Of a stretch of 8,623 nucleotides of DNA, positions 6,432 to 8,623 are shown piece after piece. Both the position numbers and the translations under genes were made by a program. Location: assembly GCA_001940755.1 (NCBI GenBank), contig MEHH01000102.1:1-8623 (forward strand), given 5' to 3'. The stretch is from Candidatus Heimdallarchaeota archaeon AB_125 (GTDB lineage: Archaea; Asgardarchaeota; Heimdallarchaeia; Heimdallarchaeales; Heimdallarchaeaceae). Numbering within the stretch: the first letter of the stretch is position 1; each line of letters begins with the position of its first letter. Under the pieces are notes generated by a model that saw only the letters and a list, made by a program, of their open reading frames with translations, made no database searches and was not told where the DNA came from.

Positions 6432-8483
6432 ATGTCATTCTTGAAGAAACATGTTATTGGAGATTTCTCTCAGATAGTTCTTTTTTCGATTATTTTTTTG
6501 TTTTTTATACAAACACTCTCAGATTTATTCGAGAGGATCTGGGCATTTGCCCTACCTAAAGCAGGGCCCGATATGAATGTCTTAGGGTTACTTGTTCTAC
6601 TTTTACCACTAATCCTACTTGCTTTTCGGAAAAAAGTACCAGATTTAGCATTATTGATCTCAGGAGAAATAATAATCTTAGCTAGATTGGTTGAACCATT
6701 TATGACAGGAATGTGGATTTATATTTTTGCAGGACTCTCTGTTGGGAGTTTTCTAGTTTTCTTTCCAGGATTTATAACAAGAATCAAAAATAGAGAGGAG
6801 AAAACTGGTTTTGACTTTGGTATAGCAATGGCTAGTGCTGTTGGATTGTCAATACTGTTCAGAACAGCTGGTGTGTCAAAAGATATTTCCCAATATAGAG
6901 GGTGGCAGGTAATAGGATGGATGTTGGGAATAATAGCATCAATTATACTAATAACATTGTACCTTAAACTACAGAATAAAGAGACAGAAAAAGCTAAACC
7001 AATGGAAGAAGAGACAAAAGCAAGTTTCGGGAAAGTCCTAGGATTAACTATGGGGATTTTTGGTATTTTTGTTACAATTTGGTTTACTTTTATGAGCCCA
7101 ACAGTAATATCTAGATGGACTGAAGGAAACTATATTGGTATTGTAATTGGAATTCTGATAATGCTTGGTGCATTTATTGGACTTAAGCTATGGAAACCTG
7201 ATTTAGTTAACAAACTAAAACCTTGGATGTTGTGGGTTTGGAATGGTTTATTCACAATTTCTATGACATTGACTGTATTAGTTCATCAAATATTCTTTAT
7301 TTCTAGTTCAACAACTTATCCTCATGTTGCTCCTGCAACTGCATGGTACCAACAGATACCTTTGGTTCTAATGATAATCTTATCTCCTATTCTCTATCTT
7401 GATTTTACTTTACTTACAAAAGAACTGATAAAACTAAAACCAAGTCCAACAAAGATGGGTGTAAGCTTCACTATTGGAGGATTTTTCATCATATTCATGA
7501 TTTTCGTTCAAATTTTTCCAAATATCTGGGCATTTCTTCCACCAGTTAGTACAATATTTAGAGATATGTATTGGCTAGCATTCTTCATACCAGGATTGGT
7601 TATTTCATTAAGTATACTTCTTGTAAAGAAGTCCACTCTGACATTTGAGAAGTTATCTAAGAAGCTCAATACAAAAATCATTCTATCAACTGTTTTTGGA
7701 TTAATGCTTGTAGGAACTATTATTGGTGGAGTAGTAACAGAACCAAATCCTAACTATTCTGCAAGTGGTAAAACTTCCTTAACAATTATGACCTATAATA
7801 TTCTACAAGGACTTAACAAGACAAGTGATTGGAATTATGATGGTCAACTAGAGATTATAAAAGCAGTTGATCCAGATATCCTTGGACTCCAAGAATGTGA
7901 TCCAACTAGAATTTCAGGTGGAAATCTTGATGTCGTTAGATATTTTGCTTCTGCACTGAATATGTATTCTTATTATGGTCCTAAAACTGTAACTAACACA
8001 TTTGGATGCGCAATCTTATCAAAGTACCCTATCACGAATGCTTATTCCTTCTTTGCTTATAGTGATATGGAGCAAATAGGTTCAGCACAAGCACAAATAA
8101 CTGTTGGAACAACAGTTTTCAATGTAGCAGTTCATCATCCTGCAGGAACTACAAATGAAATAGTTAGAGAGCAGAATTCACAGATGTTGGAAGAAATAAA
8201 TGGTCTAACAAATGTCATTTATATGGGAGATTTCAATTTCTTTCCTTACTCACAAGCTTATAATGAAACACTGAGTACAGGTTTAATCGATTCCTATGAA
8301 CAATTCTACGGAAACCCTGCAATAAATCTAACTGAATCGGTGGCGTATTTAGATCCAGCCACTGATCTATATAGTGCAATTGATCACATTTTCCTAAGTA
8401 GCGGTACAGTTGTTTCTGCTGCTCAGTATATAGCAATAGGGCATTCAGATCATCCAGCGTATTGGTGTGAAATAGTTATCTAA
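6432..8483 (+). CDS. Polytopic membrane protein with outward-facing EEP phosphodiesterase domain
   Basis: The product is 683 residues. ATG 6432 is the first start after an in-frame TAA at 6405. About 13 hydrophobic helices are visible (near 12-29, 48-65, 70-87, 92-115, 128-146, 158-178, 201-222, 234-252, 265-290, 307-328, 344-362, 380-398, 414-436). Lys/Arg cluster at the N-terminus and in every second loop (66-68, 118-124, 179-200, 252-264, 329-341, 399-415), giving N-in topology and placing residues 437-683 outside the cell. That tail is an endonuclease/exonuclease/phosphatase domain with its key residues present: N456 (TYN), E488 (LQE), H568-H569, D600 and N602 (GDFN), D651-H652 (IDH), D673-H674 (SDH). 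The fold cleaves phosphodiester bonds with Mg2+, in nucleic acids, phosphoinositides or sphingomyelin. The many-helix plus C-terminal EEP layout and the length resemble CWH43/PGAP2IP, so a lipid-headgroup or anchor substrate is attractive but unproven; an extracellular nuclease remains possible. It probably has its own promoter. Confidence 0.92.
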   Translation: MSFLKKHVIGDFSQIVLFSIIFLFFIQTLSDLFERIWAFALPKAGPDMNVLGLLVLLLPLILLAFRKKVPDLALLISGEIIILARLVEPFMTGMWIYIFAGLSVGSFLVFFPGFITRIKNREEKTGFDFGIAMASAVGLSILFRTAGVSKDISQYRGWQVIGWMLGIIASIILITLYLKLQNKETEKAKPMEEETKASFGKVLGLTMGIFGIFVTIWFTFMSPTVISRWTEGNYIGIVIGILIMLGAFIGLKLWKPDLVNKLKPWMLWVWNGLFTISMTLTVLVHQIFFISSSTTYPHVAPATAWYQQIPLVLMIILSPILYLDFTLLTKELIKLKPSPTKMGVSFTIGGFFIIFMIFVQIFPNIWAFLPPVSTIFRDMYWLAFFIPGLVISLSILLVKKSTLTFEKLSKKLNTKIILSTVFGLMLVGTIIGGVVTEPNPNYSASGKTSLTIMTYNILQGLNKTSDWNYDGQLEIIKAVDPDILGLQECDPTRISGGNLDVVRYFASALNMYSYYGPKTVTNTFGCAILSKYPITNAYSFFAYSDMEQIGSAQAQITVGTTVFNVAVHHPAGTTNEIVREQNSQMLEEINGLTNVIYMGDFNFFPYSQAYNETLSTGLIDSYEQFYGNPAINLTESVAYLDPATDLYSAIDHIFLSSGTVVSAAQYIAIGHSDHPAYWCEIVI

Positions 8484-8622
8484 CACTTTCCTTTTTCTTC
8501 TTCTTTTTTATTTTCACAGCATCAATTCTTTTGAAATTTTCTGAGAAAATATCTTCGAACAATTTTTCATCAGGTTCATTCATAACTATGGAAGTATGAA
8601 GATAGTCTATATCTGTTAACTT
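8476..8622 (-). CDS. C-terminal end of a convergent gene with a lysine-rich tail (partial)
   Basis: Reading the minus strand from the right edge gives 48 codons without a stop, then TAA at 8478-8476. The peptide looks like real protein: an acidic helical stretch (NEPDEKLFEDIFSENF) followed by a basic tail, IDAVKIKKKKKKE, ending SVR. The other two minus-strand frames are less convincing; the frame starting at 8623, for example, meets a stop after 15 codons. The gene's start lies beyond the window. It converges on the EEP gene and overlaps its last 8 bp. No family can be assigned from so short a tail. The poly-Lys end could be a nucleic-acid-binding or ribosomal-type extension, but it could also simply be a disordered tail. 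Confidence 0.65.
   Translation of the reverse strand, partial: KLTDIDYLHTSIVMNEPDEKLFEDIFSENFKRIDAVKIKKKKKKESVR
8487..8514 (+). terminator. T-rich tract downstream of the EEP gene
   Basis: Starting 3 nt after the EEP stop, this 28-base stretch is almost entirely T with a few C and one A, including runs of five and six T. Archaeal transcription ends at such T-runs without needing a hairpin, so this is a natural terminator for the EEP transcript. The same bases, read on the other strand, are the Lys codons of the convergent gene, so coding need alone could also explain the T-richness. Confidence 0.4.
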
Positions 8623-8623
8623 C

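Noticed and set aside
8233..8436. 67-codon minus-strand open frame inside the EEP domain
   Set aside because: It is antisense to the GDFN-to-IDH part of the catalytic domain and unrelated in frame to the convergent gene that starts further right.
1..8623. CRISPR arrays, tRNA/rRNA genes, insertion sequences or attachment sites
   Set aside because: No repeated 25-40 base units, tRNA-like arms, transposase-like frames or terminal inverted repeats were seen on either strand; nearly all bases are coding.

Overview
This 8.6 kb window is AT-rich, densely coded and probably archaeal. Arginine is written almost entirely with AGA, ATA is common for isoleucine, and one gene has a TATA-like box about 28 nt before its ATG with no Shine-Dalgarno, as in leaderless archaeal transcripts. 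The large HEAT-repeat protein and the eukaryote-like membrane phosphodiesterase would suit an Asgard-type archaeon. That placement is an inference, because no rRNA or other marker gene is present.

Layout: (1) Positions 2-1645 (+) hold the 3' part of a von Willebrand factor A (VWA) gene with a complete MIDAS metal site. Its frame is open through the left edge, so the true start lies outside. (2) One base after its stop, 1647-6344 (+) encodes a 1565-residue protein with an N-terminal SWIM-type zinc finger, about 660 residues I cannot assign, and a long C-terminal array of HEAT repeats with a 31-residue period. (3) An 87-bp gap holds a short palindrome and a likely promoter. (4) Positions 6432-8483 (+) encode a protein with about 13 membrane helices followed by an apparently intact endonuclease/exonuclease/phosphatase (EEP) domain that should face outward. 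(5) The right edge carries the C-terminal 48 codons of a minus-strand gene, which overlaps the end of the EEP gene by 8 bp.

The first two genes form a tight, probably translationally coupled operon. VWA plus SWIM-finger proteins are known partners of MoxR-type AAA+ ATPases (for example the E. coli yehL/yehP/yehQ neighbourhood), so a MoxR ATPase gene just upstream of the window is the obvious prediction. Such sets are thought to work as ATP-driven remodelling or conflict-type complexes: the ATPase moves the VWA adaptor and the SWIM/HEAT protein supplies target binding. The EEP membrane protein has its own promoter and looks functionally separate. Its architecture recalls eukaryotic CWH43/PGAP2IP, which act on GPI-anchor lipids.
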